Assembly: GCF_019649055.1 (NCBI RefSeq)
Contig: NW_026570359.1
Span: 62,001-126,000, forward strand
Origin: Paramacrobiotus metropolitanus
Taxonomy: Eukaryota > Tardigrada > Eutardigrada > Parachela > Macrobiotidae
Length of the DNA: 64,000 nucleotides
Reading direction: 5' to 3'
Below, piece by piece: positions 32,201 through 43,575 of the stretch. Numbering within the stretch: the stretch's first letter is position 1; every line of letters starts with the position of its first letter. The translations under genes were made by a program, and so were the position numbers. Below the pieces are notes generated by a model. The model did no database searches and was not told the DNA's origin. It was given only the letters and a program-made list of their open reading frames with translations.

Positions 32201-34568
32201 TTGCCGGCAAAAAGGTTTGTTCCGTGAGCCGTGAGCCAGTCAACCTTTCTGCCGGCTACATACGTCGAAAAGAAAAAATAAACTTTGGCGAGTTCCGTAC
32301 ATAAACGGTGCAGTAATTCATTGAATGAATTCTATGTATACCAGCATGAAATCATGATTAGCACGATGTTTCAAAAACTCTGGCTCCAAAGGAAGTTGTA
32401 AATGTTTCTTACTTAACTAATCCGCGTACATAAATACTCACAATGTGTTTAATTAATTACAGGATTGTTCGGTACATTTACACGGAAGAAATCGCTTTAA
32501 CCACAAACAATGTTCTGTTACTGCTGGAATCAGCGCTATTCTTCGATGTAACCGAGATTATCACTGCATGTAAAGAGTTTTTGGAGAAAAACATGGACAC
32601 CGAAAACTGGTTAGCCACACAGCGCACGGCGAAATCCCTGTCCTGCCGCGATATAGTCGAAATCAGCGAAAAGTTCGTCGTAAACAATTTTTCAGTAGTT
32701 TCACGGTGTGATGATTTTCTAAAGATCAGCGAATCTCAAGTAAGTGGACATGCACATAAAGAGCAATTATTAATCGCTGTTAATGACACCAGTTTATCAT
32801 TTTGCAGATGATCAAACTCATTGCTTCTGACGATCTGTTTGCAAAGAGCGAGGACGAAGTGGCGGATGCTGTGATGCGCTGGTTTAATACCGATCGAACT
32901 AAACGGATTCTTGGCGTCGGTGAAATTCTGCCGCTTATTCGAGTGCCGTTTCTGAGCGCTGAGCGAGCCAAAACAGTTCGGAGCATGCATATGGATCAAG
33001 AAAAAATACCAGTTGATCAGTCTCAAAAGGTCATGGACGGCATAATCCGGCAAACGCCATATCAACATCGCGATTCATACAGTAAGCCTTGTATATGCAT
33101 ACAGGAAGTACGACATTTAAGATATTTGCCAGGACGCGGTCAGAGGCTTTCCCTCAGAAAATTGCTTTTGGTTGCAAGATGGAATAGGCACAGGAATTGC
33201 TTAAAATCTATTTTAAGCGGCAATGGCCCAGTAGGCGTGTCCAGAAACAAACTATTAGTGTCGAAAGTATTGTCAATGCACAGAATACGTACTGTATATA
33301 TTTCTATATACAGAAGAATAAAGGTCTAGCATACAGAATGATAAAGAAGCAAGAAATAAACCCCTAAGAACCATACCGAAAACCGGCCATTTTGGCTCTT
33401 TGTAGAACCGATCCTAGTTGCTGTGGGCGGCGATCACAGACCAAAATGCGTTCATCGTTTTGATCCGGTTACCAAGGCATGGATTCCCGTACGACTGCTA
33501 CCTCCATCGCAGAAGAAACAACCCGGCAATTTACCAATTATCGTCACGCCGAGCGGTAGTGTGCTGATCTACGAACTGATATATGACGATGCAATCGCGC
33601 GTAGCTGCATGTGGCGATATGATTCCGATACGGACCAATGGGAGCGCTGGACCCCGCTGCCCGTCGGGCGGTGCGAGGGTCCGCTGGTGGCCAGTGAAAA
33701 GGTGTATGTCCTTGTTAGCGGCGACCAATCGCAGTGCTTCGTATGCTATAATGATACTTCGAAGGAATGGGACCATTGTGGCACTTTTCCCGGAAAGGTT
33801 TTACTGTCTTCGGCGATGACGGTGGATGATAACGGGTGCATCTATAAGCTTGGCGGCCATGACCATTCTTACAAAGTCGATAAGAAAGGTCGTCTTTCGG
33901 ATGCCGCATATTGCTTCGATCCACGCGACAAGACGATCAAAACGTTGGCGAAGATGCCGTCAAAACGGTACAAAAGCTGCGTCGCTGTTGGTCCCGATGG
34001 ACTGATATATGTCATTGGTATAAGACATACCGTATATCTTTACTACCGGCTTTTAGATAGATTGTGCGTTTGCTTTTGGTATGTTTAGGTGGAATACGCT
34101 CGGAGCATATGCGAAAATTCAAAGAATTTTTTGTCGACTGTTGTGACGTGTACAATCCGAGAACCAACCAATGGCAGACAAAATGTGAGTTGTGCACTTT
34201 CAAGGTAGAATCGGACGCTGAATTTACCAGCACACCTTATTTATTCAGATGCAAAGCGGTGGGCTGTATCATCCGACTCTACTCGATTACTCACATTCGA
34301 TGGGAAACTCCATTTATTCAGCCATACAATGGTATATTATGATGCAGTTCAGGACAGCTGGACCCATTTCGCAGACCGACCACCGCTGCTGGGTGAATAT
34401 TGCGGTTATGGGCTAGTTCCACAACACGTTGTCCGCAAATGGATGCAACAGCCCGGCTCGTGCGTGAACTTGGACGTGCATTCATGCGTAGCTCATGCCC
34501 GGCTCAAACGTACAGGCGTTCCCTCAAATGTGCCAGAGGCCGCTCAGAAGGTCACTGATAGTATTTGA
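29256..34568 (+). CDS. BTB-BACK-Kelch protein (KLHL-like), 6 exons, 609 aa
   Basis: Proposed exons: 29256-29506, 32463-32739, 32808-33081, 33406-34017, 34089-34184 and 34249-34568. All introns are GT-AG and phases agree, giving 609 aa, the normal size for KLHL proteins. The BTB domain (about 20-130) has CHRAILVAKSTYFRSMF and IVRYIYTEE. BACK follows (about 140-240, with SEDEVADAVMRWF). Kelch repeats run from about 268 to 575 (ILVAVGGDHRPKCVHRFDP, NGCIYKLGGHD, YVIG, VYNPRTNQWQTK). Such proteins are substrate adaptors of Cullin-3 ubiquitin ligases. The last intron uses a GTGAGT donor at 34185. The same junction in the two other copies supports it. Intron 1 (2956 bp) is almost entirely a transposon. 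I found no disabling change. Confidence 0.82.
29526..32260. mobile_element. 2735-bp element with long TIRs and 6-bp target duplication, in Kelch intron 1
   Basis: Direct repeat TACGTC at 29520-29525 and 32261-32266. Ends are TGTAGCCGGCAGAAAGGTTG on the left and its reverse complement on the right. The inverted repeats extend about 105 bp through ACAAACCTTTTTGCCGGC to GGGCAAAATGGCTCACG. Inside are further copies, in both orientations, of GTGAGCCATCNTGCCCGGCA-like words (30600-30710, 31017-31050, 31318-31380, 31551-31580). These look like subterminal transposase-binding repeats. No transposase frame was found, so it is non-autonomous. Six-bp duplications are known for Maverick/Polinton, IS3EU and some Dada elements. 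I cannot assign it. Confidence 0.85.
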
Positions 34569-34631
34569 ACCTTGTTACTCTTCGACGCACTAAGACGACC
34601 AAATGTTGTCCATTTTCATATACACCTGTGG

Positions 34632-35040
34632 AACGTTTCGTACCAAAGAAAAAAATTGAATCGTTTTTTCGCGCCTTGTAGTCACAGTAGACATCTGTAT
34701 ACATGCTGTAGATACCCTGTAGACCTATCGGTAGTCACCTGGTTTCTTAGGATGTATACCGCGTGTCTACAACGGTGTCTACAGGTAGTCTACGGATGTC
34801 TACCGCTGTATACAGGTAGCCCTTCTTAGCATCAGCTCGATACTCTGCCTGTATACACCGGTAGTCACTTGTAGACAGCCCGTAGACACCACTGTAGACA
34901 TACTGTAGTCACCTGGTTTCTTAGGTTTCTTAGGATGTATACGGGTTGTCTACAGGGAGTCTACAGGTTGTCTACGGATGACTACAGTGACTACAAGAAG
35001 GAAAAAAACGTTCCAGTTTTTTTCTTTGGTACGAAACGTT
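34632..35040. mobile_element. 409-bp inverted-repeat element full of GTAGAC words
   Basis: Ends AACGTTTCGTACCAAAGAAA and its reverse complement, with about 60-bp arms reaching TTGTAGTCAC. The interior is a dense series of TGTAGAC/GTCTACA words, with two copies of CACCTGGTTTCTTAGG at about 34737 and 34911. It begins 63 bp after the stop codon of the Kelch gene. I could not fix a target duplication. Confidence 0.7.
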
Positions 35041-36069
35041 TCATATATAATATATGATTTATTCCGACAGCATTAATTTTGCTGATGTTTTTACCCGGCT
35101 TCGTCGATTGCGTTTCTGTCTGTGCATGATTGTTAGTGACGTCTTTTTGCCAACTTGTCAGATAAAAAATGGAAAAAAATACTCGTAGTTCCCGGGAATT
35201 TACAGTGCTACAGTATTTCCGTACATTCTGTTAGAACTAGGAGACAGGAACAGACTGCTGGACAGATGCTTTTTAATTTCAGACCGAAGTGCCCTATAGG
35301 CATTAAAACAGAAAAAAAAACACAAACAAATCTGGCAGAAAAAGGTGCTGCCTACGAAATGAAAACTATTATTGACAATCATGATTATCAGATTATATTT
35401 CTAGGTAGCATTGTACATGTGCAACCAGGAAGTGTACGAACCATCGCCATACTTGGTCGAAATGGTCAACTTCAAGGATTTGTCATCGCAGTATAACCTC
35501 CGCAAACCGAAGCGAATCAAGCCATAGCAAAGAAGAAAATCGGAGGAAGTACGTTGGCAATGCGTCCGATGTAAGTGTTTGTGCGGATACAGAAAATTAA
35601 GATGAAGATACTCAGTGTTAGCGGCGCTGGCTTCTTTAAGGTTGCTCTCAAAACGGTCGATCTGTTCGAATAATCTCTTTTTTTGTTAAACTTCAGCTTT
35701 TTTTACCGACCAGACGTTGAAGTCCCGTTGACCGTTTTGTCTACGGGACTTTTCCTAGTAAACGTACTCTGGAGCCGTAGCGCATGTACGGTGCATCCAC
35801 TTCAGTGCGGATTATCAAGCACCAAAAGAATTTTAGACAACCATAATCTGGTCTTAATATGAATCCGTTTATCAGAAACTATCAAGCGATTAAATGGATT
35901 ATAAAAGGCAGCATGCAAAATCACAACTCGCATGAACATGGTCTCTGTGTGTATTACTGCAGCAACGTTTACGTAATAATGAGTTAACGTTTACATCGTA
36001 CAGGTATGCAGTACGTACTTTATTATGTACAAAATACTACACACATCTTGTTAAGCACTGAATTGTGTC
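35041..36069. other. Intergenic, nothing firmly recognised
   Basis: A 113-codon frame at 35155-35496 has no identifiable motif and I leave it uncalled. From about 35810 the sequence is the left part of the duplicated block also seen from 27090. Confidence 0.4.
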
Positions 36070-36634
36070 TTAACCTTTAAAATGTGCCACTTGCAAATTA
36101 CGCACAACATCGGCATAAGCAGGAGGCAGATCCGTATGCAGCTCGAACAGTTCACTGTACAGTGGCGGTACGTCCAGGTATACCGACGTCTGCCGGAGAC
36201 GATTCAGCAGATATGAAGGGAACAAGGCCGTCCACATCCTCTGTTACTGCCACTATTGCATTTCCTGCGGCAGTACAACCTCTCCATGTTTTGGTGCGGG
36301 TTACATCTTCGATGCTTATCTTGTTCTGTACACGTCTGCAAGCTCTCAGACAGTACCGAGGAGCGTCCAAACGGTATCTATAACTTCCATGAAAAGGAGA
36401 GTTCCTTTTGTAATGAATCCGACGATGGTTTCTCCCTGGACACTAGCTATCGCGGCGCCGATAGACATGCACACGGTGTATATCGTGGACGTTACACGTT
36501 CTGGAGAGCATGGCTGCCGGTACCAGTTGCATTGCAAAGGTTGCGCGTGCTCATTAACCGGACCGGCTTGTACAAAGGGTTACAATAACATGCACATTAT
36601 GACAAAAAGTCCGCATTCGCACCATTTGTGCTGA
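36070..36634 (-). pseudogene. Decayed second copy of the PPxY membrane protein
   Basis: Aligns along its length with 27294-27877, and the C-terminal codons for VPPLYSELFEL and LPPAYADVV are kept. An in-frame TAA interrupts the first hydrophobic segment. Small deletions after the DTVWTLLG segment shift the frame. One extra base separates the SPADVGIP part from the PPLY part. The acceptor-like CAG near 36633 fits the exon start of the intact copy. Confidence 0.75.
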
Positions 36635-37080
36635 GGATACAAGGCTACAAGCCAATATTACAACAGCCACGGCTAATTTGAAGATTAATAAAAAAAATTA
36701 CATACTAGATAATCGAGCCAGCATTCGCAATTGTCTAGTTTCAACCCTTCAGCCCCTTCATCGCCATTTTGTCTGTTAAACAGAATGCGCAGACCAAGTG
36801 GTACGTGAGTACGTAAAATCTCACGTAAAATGTTTTGTAGTTTACATTTTACGTGAGTACGTTGCTTTCTAAACCGTCGTATACGGCGCGTATTTTTTAC
36901 GTTTCGTTGAAGTACACGTGGCCGAGATATCTCATTCTTTCGTCCGATAAGACGATATATGTTTACAAAAACAAACCACATATGTAGGCGGATTATTAGC
37001 GCGGCACATGTGTCAAAGTGTGACTGACTCGTTGACCATGGTTCCATACGATCGGCATTGTGTGTAGTGCAGCGCAGCAC

Positions 37081-38720
37081 ATATTATAATTACTCTGTAT
37101 TTGTGCAAATATAAGCCGATTTCTTCCTTGTTGACACAAATTCGTTCCTGATAAGCTATCCTATTAGGATTGCTTATCAGGAACGGACAGGAACACCAAA
37201 TTTGTTATAACAACTTTGGTGAATCAACAGAGTAGTCAGTCAATACAGATGCAAATGGGCGTACACGGAGAAGGAACTCAGTCAACAAGAATAACATGGT
37301 TACACAACCAACCCATTACGCCGTAAGGTGAGCTGAGAGTACAAAAAATGCCCAAGCCTTTCACAATGATCACATTTGCCTCTAGTGCACGCAAAATCTA
37401 ATTAGGCAGTAGAGGGTTTTTTCACTCTTGCTAAATATGGCTTAGCCGCTCTTACTGGCTCGCACGGCCTAATGACTGCAGGCCAGAAAGAGCCGGTAAG
37501 ACAAATACTTATTTATGAAAAATAACTGTTGCTGTGCAAAAATTATTTCCGGGAATTTTTGCGTGCCTGGGAAAGGAAAGAGCGCAGCTGCACATGATGC
37601 TTATAACTATAAGGAAGCAGTCCAGCTGCCCTTCTTTGCATCTCCCACTAAAAACACTGCTATCTTCAGCATCCGCTCATTTACCGTACGTTTCTCAGTA
37701 CGGGATTTCTTTGTGTGACCTTTCTCCCCAATGATGATGATAAATGTGCGTATCTGTTTTATATTATGTGTGCTGTTAGTTCGCTCGTACAGTGGAATAC
37801 TTGTTGGCAGTCTTGTTGAAGTATTCCATCTGGATACGGTGGAATATTTCAACAAGTCTGCCACGCTATCCGCGAAGAATTCCTGAAGCACTTCCGCTTC
37901 TGGAATGAGGAAATCATTCAGGTTCTTTGCCTGGTTCAGGTTCTCAGATCATTCAGGTTCTTCACCTCCACCTGGTTCTTCAGCTGAATGATTTCCGCTT
38001 TCCAGAAGCGGAAATCATTCAAGTGAAGAAAAAGGTGGAGGACAACAAAAAGTAGCTGTAATACCGGGGGCTAGAAGCCCTAATATATTAGGGCAGCAGC
38101 AGCTCCAGTCTCAGTCCCAGTACTGGTCAATATAATTATATTGACTAGTATCGGGACCGCGATTGGAGCTGCTGCGTCAGCCTTTAAGTTATGGCACAAT
38201 GTCCACCAACGGAATGCGAATGCGCAGGGACACGAAGAACTAGAGTAATGTCATTAAATTATGTTTATTGTTGCATGGTAATGGTATACAGAAGTCGGTA
38301 ATGCAGATTGCAGGAGCCCCTTCATCCACGGCAGCGGATCTGGTTTAGCCGGTGTTATGGCGCCGCTGCCGTGGATGAGCTCTAAAGCAGCTGCGCCGTG
38401 GATGAGGCTTGCTCTAGAGCAAGCACCGATAACTTCTTCTTATGATTAATATGCACTGTTGTCCTCTACTTCGATGCATGTAAAACAGTAAAAGTGATTA
38501 CAAACAATGTTACAGGACAATAATTATAGAATATGTTACTTACTGTAATGTCATCATTACTACTCTAGTCGATATTGGTGTTTGGTAGCTCTATGCTAAC
38601 GGCGACCTCGCTATAAAACAATTATAATAATTATAATAATGGTTGTATATAATTATTTACGCGAAATTCAAACATAAAGCTGTTGATGTGCAACAATATA
38701 CAGGCAGGTGGGAATTTCGT
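37081..38720. repeat. Hairpin-rich duplicated block, copy 1
   Basis: Matches 41990-43575 (plus 57440-57535 beyond the inserted array). Shared words include CAACCAACCCATTACGCCGT, TTCACA, ATTACAAAGAAATT-type AT tracts and GGCGACCTCGCTATA. It has many stem-loops: GTTCCTGATAAGC/GCTTATCAGGAAC (37144-37182), GCAGCAGCTCCAGTC with GATTGGAGCTGCTGC (38093-38173) and CATCCACGGCAGCGG with CCGCTGCCGTGGATG (38319-38375). No gene supported. Confidence 0.7.
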
Positions 38721-38805
38721 GGATTTTGCTCCAAACCGGCGAGATTCGTAGTCTTGAGTTTTTGAAACAGACCATCTCTTTAGCAATTCAACGTGATTCA
38801 GTATA

Positions 38806-39503
38806 ATGTTCCCGGGAAGGCGTTATTGTCATCCGCAATGACGATTGACGATAGCGGGTGTATCTACAAGTTTGGCGGCCACGACTTTTCTGACATATTT
38901 GTTACTAGAAAAAAACCGTCTCTTGGACTCTGCTTATTGTTTTAACCCACGCGACAAAACGATAAAAACGCTGCCGAAAATGCTGTCAAAGCTTCACGAA
39001 TTATGCGTCGGCGTTGGTCCCGATGGGGTAATGTATGTCCTAGGTACGAAACTTAAAGTAACTGTAATATCGTCTAGCTATCGGTTTGACTAAAAATTTT
39101 TCTTTATTTTGCTTAGGTAGAACTGGTAAGGAGGGAGAAGTTTATGTTCGTTGTTTTGAGATCTACGATCCGAGAATCAACCCCCGGCAGACGAAAAGTG
39201 TATTACAGACGACTAATTTTCAAGTTGAACTTGACCGTATACTCCCACCATTCAGATGCAAAGCGATGGGCTGGGAGGACCGACCTCTGTCGACTGTTGA
39301 TATTTAATGGGAAGCTCCATGTGTTCAGCCATCAAAAGAAGTACTGTATTATGATACAGCAGGAGGCCAGTGGGCCCGTTACGAAGGCGTAGAAGCGCCG
39401 TACGGTAGATGGTTGTGTTATGGACTAGTACAGCAACACATTGCCCATTTGTCCGCAAATGGGCGCAATTACCCAGCTCTTGTGTACACCTAAAGGGTGC
39501 CAT
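38806..39503 (+). pseudogene. 5'-truncated Kelch pseudogene
   Basis: Covers the second half of exon 4 and exons 5-6 of the BTB-Kelch gene (ALLSSAMTIDDSGCIYKFGG; NPRDKTIKTLPKML; a decayed last exon). BTB, BACK and the first repeats are missing. A frame change lies after the GGHDFS segment. The exon 5/6 intron has lost its good donor (GTGTAT). It starts abruptly at about 38806. Confidence 0.85.
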
Positions 39504-40123
39504 AGGTTGCTCTTTAGTTTTTAGACCACTGGTAAATCTAAAAAAAATACGCGTAAGGACCTATGCCACGAAGGCGACCAGGTGTTTTCGGCTGTTAGCC
39601 AAGGTTTGTCCGTTATTTGTGCTAATGTGACCAGGAAATCGTGATATGATAGAGTGTATTTCTTCCTGTTTTTTATGGCTACGTTTTTCGGATACAAATA
39701 TTTAAATAGTTAACAAAGAAGCCAGGAATCGTTTGGGATGGAGTACAGTACATCATTTACACATTTTTCTTTTGATAGTGTGCATAGTGATCTTGGTTGT
39801 CATTTGTCGGAAATGTTAAGCAGAACACATACAAATTAAAAACAGGAAAGTGTTGCTATCCAACACATTAGAGGTTATCACGACCGTTACGTCAGGAATT
39901 GGGTAGCGGGGAAAAAGCAAGCGATTTTAAAAATCAAGGGATACATTATGGTGACCTCGAGCAGCGACGGCTTTAAAAGCTCGTCCATAACTGAGATAAC
40001 AGAAAAGAAAATAATGATATACGCTATGCGGCACGGTGCGAGTAATGTAGATCGATTAAGTTTTAGGGCTTTACTGGTCAAATCAAAAACGCAATGGATA
40101 AAGATGAAAAGAAACACATAAGA
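39504..40123. other. Intergenic, nothing recognised
   Basis: AT-rich, without a supported gene or repeat family. Confidence 0.4.
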
Positions 40124-40835
40124 CTATAACAGAAAAATTTCGTTTAGTTTATCTAGCCCTTCCATCGTGCCCAGCACTGAAGCCGCATTTCCCCGTTGAA
40201 TTTCGATGGACAAACGCTGTCGCAGAAATTCGTGCGAGCGTGCTTCCCGGGTGTGCTGCTGCAGTCTTTTTCCCAGCTCTTTGATGATGGCGATCGCCGC
40301 AGGTCCCCACGGGCCCAGTGTTTCGAAAGCGATCGGGACGAATAGGTAGCGGCCGGTCAGATAGAAATATAGTCCTGATTTTTTTCCCTCTGCTTGCACG
40401 GCGGCCGCTCCCGCCGTGGTGGAAGTGGCTTCAACATGCGACAGCGCAACCGTGTCTACACATGTCACGTCCCATGCAAAACACAATCCGCGCTTCCAGG
40501 CAAATGTCGTGCAGCCATCCGGGCGGCGTTCGTTTGTGTGAGAGGTGCACGCGGCTCCAGTTTTGCAGGCACACTAGCGGATACAAAGGCCCTACAAATG
40601 ATGCTATTTAAACCGCCGTGGCGCGGATGCCGTCCAGCGGAGAAAGCACACGATAACCCATGGTGCCCGTAACCACCAACGGGTTTGTGGCATTTGACGC
40701 AGTCGTGCGGTTCACAGATCGTGGCGCCGAGTCGGAGGCCGATGCTGGTCTTCCGTTCGTCGTCGCCCAGTAGATTGCCGATGTGAGCGGACGGCAAGGC
40801 GTTCAACCAAATTCCGAAGGTTACGCTTTAAGTTT
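40124..40835 (-). pseudogene. C-terminal fragment of a retroelement RT polyprotein (LINE-like)
   Basis: Two minus-strand frames (40465-40806 and 40124-40486) together give the familiar tail of invertebrate reverse-transcriptase-type ORFs: WLNALPSAHIGNLL, a CxKC ... GHHGLSC zinc-like motif, SAGRHPRHGGLN, then WDVTCVDT, YLFVPIAFETLGPWG and QRLSIEIQRGNAASVLGT. One frame change near 40540 separates the halves. No RT catalytic domain is present, so it is 5'-truncated, as is usual for LINE insertions. Identification rests on remembered family motifs. Confidence 0.7.
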
Positions 40836-40989
40836 ACGCTTTAAAAGTTAGGTTTAACTAAAATGAAGTAAGGTGCCAGCGCGAGCGATTATTGGTATTT
40901 GAGTGGCTACTGCCAATTAAACTTTATGAAATGTGGTTATACTCGTAAATGAATTATTGAGCAAATAGAAAACTGTTGTAGTTCTGAAC

Positions 40990-41605
40990 GGCCCGCGCTG
41001 AACCTTGGATTCGGATTCGGAGTTGGATTACTCAAACTTGGATTCGGATTCGGAGTTGGATTACTCAAACTTGGATTCGGATTACTCCAATTTGGACTTG
41101 GATTACTTAAATTGGTTACATAAGTTGGATTACACAACTTGGAATACTTGAACTGGAAAACTTGTTTTTGGGCTTGGATTACGTTTTCCTATACTGTTTC
41201 CTCGTGCTTATTCTTTTCCTCCTCTCAGGGTATGCTTAGGCTTCTTAGGTTTCTTAGGTTATGCTTAGGTTTCTTAGTTGGTAGGTTTCGTATATTTTTT
41301 AAGAAACCTAAGAATAACCTAGGAAACCTAAGAAACCTAAGAAGCCTAAGAATACCCTGAGAGAAGGATAAGAATAAGCACGAGAATACAGTATAGGAAA
41401 ACGTAATCCAAGCCAAAAAATAAGTAGTCCAGTTTAAGAAATCCAAGTTAAGTATTCCAAGTTAAGTAATCTAGCTTATGTAATCCAAGTTAAGTAATCC
41501 AACTTATATAGTCCAAGTTAGGTAATCCAAGTCCAAGTTTGAGTAATCTGAATCCAAGTTTGAGTAATCCAACTCCGAATCCGAATCCAAGGTTCAGCGC
41601 GGGCC
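40990..41605. mobile_element. Foldback element with 9-bp target duplication (MULE-like)
   Basis: GTTCTGAAC is repeated at 40981-40989 and 41606-41614. The element starts GGCCCGCGCTGAACCTTGG and ends with the reverse complement. The two arms of about 300 bp meet near 41295, so the whole element is one hairpin. Each arm consists of tandem TTGGATTCGGATTCGGAGT-like and TTGGATTAC words and, near the centre, AGGTTTCTTAGG words. A 9-bp duplication with very long inverted repeats fits Mutator-like foldback elements. Confidence 0.87.
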
Positions 41606-41989
41606 GTTCTGAACGTACTGCATTTATCTGGCCATGACTTATTGCACCGTAACTGTACCACTAGATCGATATCTTACAGTGTCGGTAACAAATTATTGCA
41701 TGCGCCATCTTGTTTCCCGTAAAGTAGCTGTAGCAGGCAAAGGATGTTTCAGATAAATAATGTTACTCGCTGTTAATGTATCATTTTGCAAACTTTAAAC
41801 TAGGAACTGACTGCTTAGCGAGCCAAAACAGTTCGTAGATCTACATGGATCCGGAAGAAACACCAGTTAAACATTCCTGAAAGGTCACGGTGCTTTGCCG
41901 CGGTCGGTTTTTTCTTCGGTTTCTAACATCTTAAGGTTTGTGGCAAGGCAGCTTGCGAGTCATAATCCCATACAAGCGGCATTATTGTT
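41606..41989. other. Spacer with a Kelch exon 3 scrap
   Basis: Only the short match at 41818-41888 is recognisable. Confidence 0.5.
41818..41888 (+). pseudogene. Scrap of BTB-Kelch exon 3
   Basis: GCGAGCCAAAACAGTTCG, then ACATGGATCCGGAAGAAACA and AAGGTCACGG follow the end of exon 3 of the intact gene (32963-33038) and of the 61.2 kb copy. Too short to be functional. Confidence 0.7.
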
Positions 41990-43575
41990 GTGTAATGCAG
42001 CACATATAGAGTGTCTGTACAAATATACGCCGGCGTCCGATTTCTCCGTTGTTGACATAAGTCTGTTCCTACATTCCTGGTAAGCTATCCTAACAAGTTC
42101 GTTGAACCTACAGAGTATTCAATCAATACAAGTACAGATGCAAGTGGGCCTAGACCGACAGAGGGAGAGCTCAGCCAACAAGAAAAACATGGTTAGACAA
42201 CCAACCCATTACGCCGTAAGCTCAGCTGAGTACAAAAAATGTCCAAACGTTTCACAGTGATTACATTTGCCTCTGATGCACGCAAAACCTAATTAGGCAG
42301 TGGGCATTTTTTGCATTCTGACTAAATATTTGCCTTAGCCCCTCGCACGGCCTAATAAAAATTTACTCCAGGAGGAACCGGTTAAACTACGAAGTTTAAC
42401 CGGTTCCTCCTGGAGTAAAGTTTTATTAGGCCGTGCGAGGGGCTATACGATGAAAAATAATTGTTTCTATGGAAGAAATTATTCCCGGGAATAATTTGGG
42501 AGCATGGGAAAGGAAGGAGCGCAGGCTGCAACTTGCTGCTTATAAAAAGCCGTCCAGCTGCGCTCATCTGCATCTTCCATTGAAAATCTGCAGCCTTACT
42601 GTCACAGCAGCCATTCTTTGACGATTTTCCCATCTTGAGATTCTTCTGGCTTATAGTTTTTCCTCAATACGGGATTTCTTTGCTTGTGATCTTACTCCAA
42701 CGTTTTGTGCAGCACAATGGTGATAAGGAAGGTACGCCCCTGTTTCAATGTTATTTTTGCAGTTGGTCGGCTCGTGCATTGCGGAACAATCACTGGAAAC
42801 GAAACTGCGATACTCCGCAGTATCGTTGTCCGTAATTGTTCCGCAGTGCAAGAGCCAACCGGCCACATTGATCCGGGAGGAATTTCTAAAGTAGTTAAGC
42901 TTCTAGAAAGCGGAGATGAGTCACCTGAAGCAGCAGGCAGAGAGCAACATAAATGAGGCGCTATTCTGGGGACTGATAGCCCTAATTTTGACAAACATCG
43001 GAACCGGTAGTGGAGCCACAGCTTTAACACTTACTCTGTGCTTTAACATTCATTCATTTCGCATTGCGGTGATAGAAATATCGCTGATACGTCTATCACC
43101 GGAATGCGAATAATCGAAATGCTCACGCCCACGACGATCCAGGGTAATGTCGTTAAAATAATGTTCATTTGTTGCATGGTGATGGTATAAGTCGGTAATG
43201 CAGACTGCAGGATCCGGCTCAGCACCGTCATCCGCGGCGCCAGAGCACCGGTTAAACCAGAGCACCGAGCTCCAGATCACTTCGTCTTAATTACTACTGT
43301 TAGTATTGTCCTCTGTGCATGCAAAACAGTAAAAGTGTTCATACCAAACACCAATCGACTAGTAATGATGACATTACAGTAAGTAATATATATTCTATAA
43401 TTATTGTCCTGTAACATTGTTTATAATCACTTTTACTGTTTTACGTGGATAGAAGTAGAGGACAACGGTACATATTAAGAGACACTATAGTACGTAATAT
43501 ATTCTATAATTATTGTCCTGCAATCTTGTAGAATACTATGCTGATGGCGACCTCGCTATACAACAATTATATATT
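41990..43575. repeat. Hairpin-rich duplicated block, copy 2
   Basis: Same order of words as 37.1-38.6 kb. It differs by large local inverted repeats, for example 42337-42444 and GGTCGGCTCGTGCATTGCGG paired with its complement at about 42767-42863. One internal segment (43342-43443) is reverse-complemented relative to copy 1. No gene supported. Confidence 0.7.
42337..42444. repeat. 108-bp near-perfect palindrome
   Basis: Begins AGCCCCTCGCACGGCC and ends GGCCGTGCGAGGGGCT. The arms pair through GTTTAACCGGTTCCTCCTGG to a short centre (CTACGAAG). The equivalent site in copy 1 (about 37450) has only one arm. Confidence 0.88.

Noticed and set aside
35155-35496. 113-codon plus-strand frame
   Set aside because: No recognisable domain and no counterpart seen in the other duplicated blocks; left uncalled rather than named.
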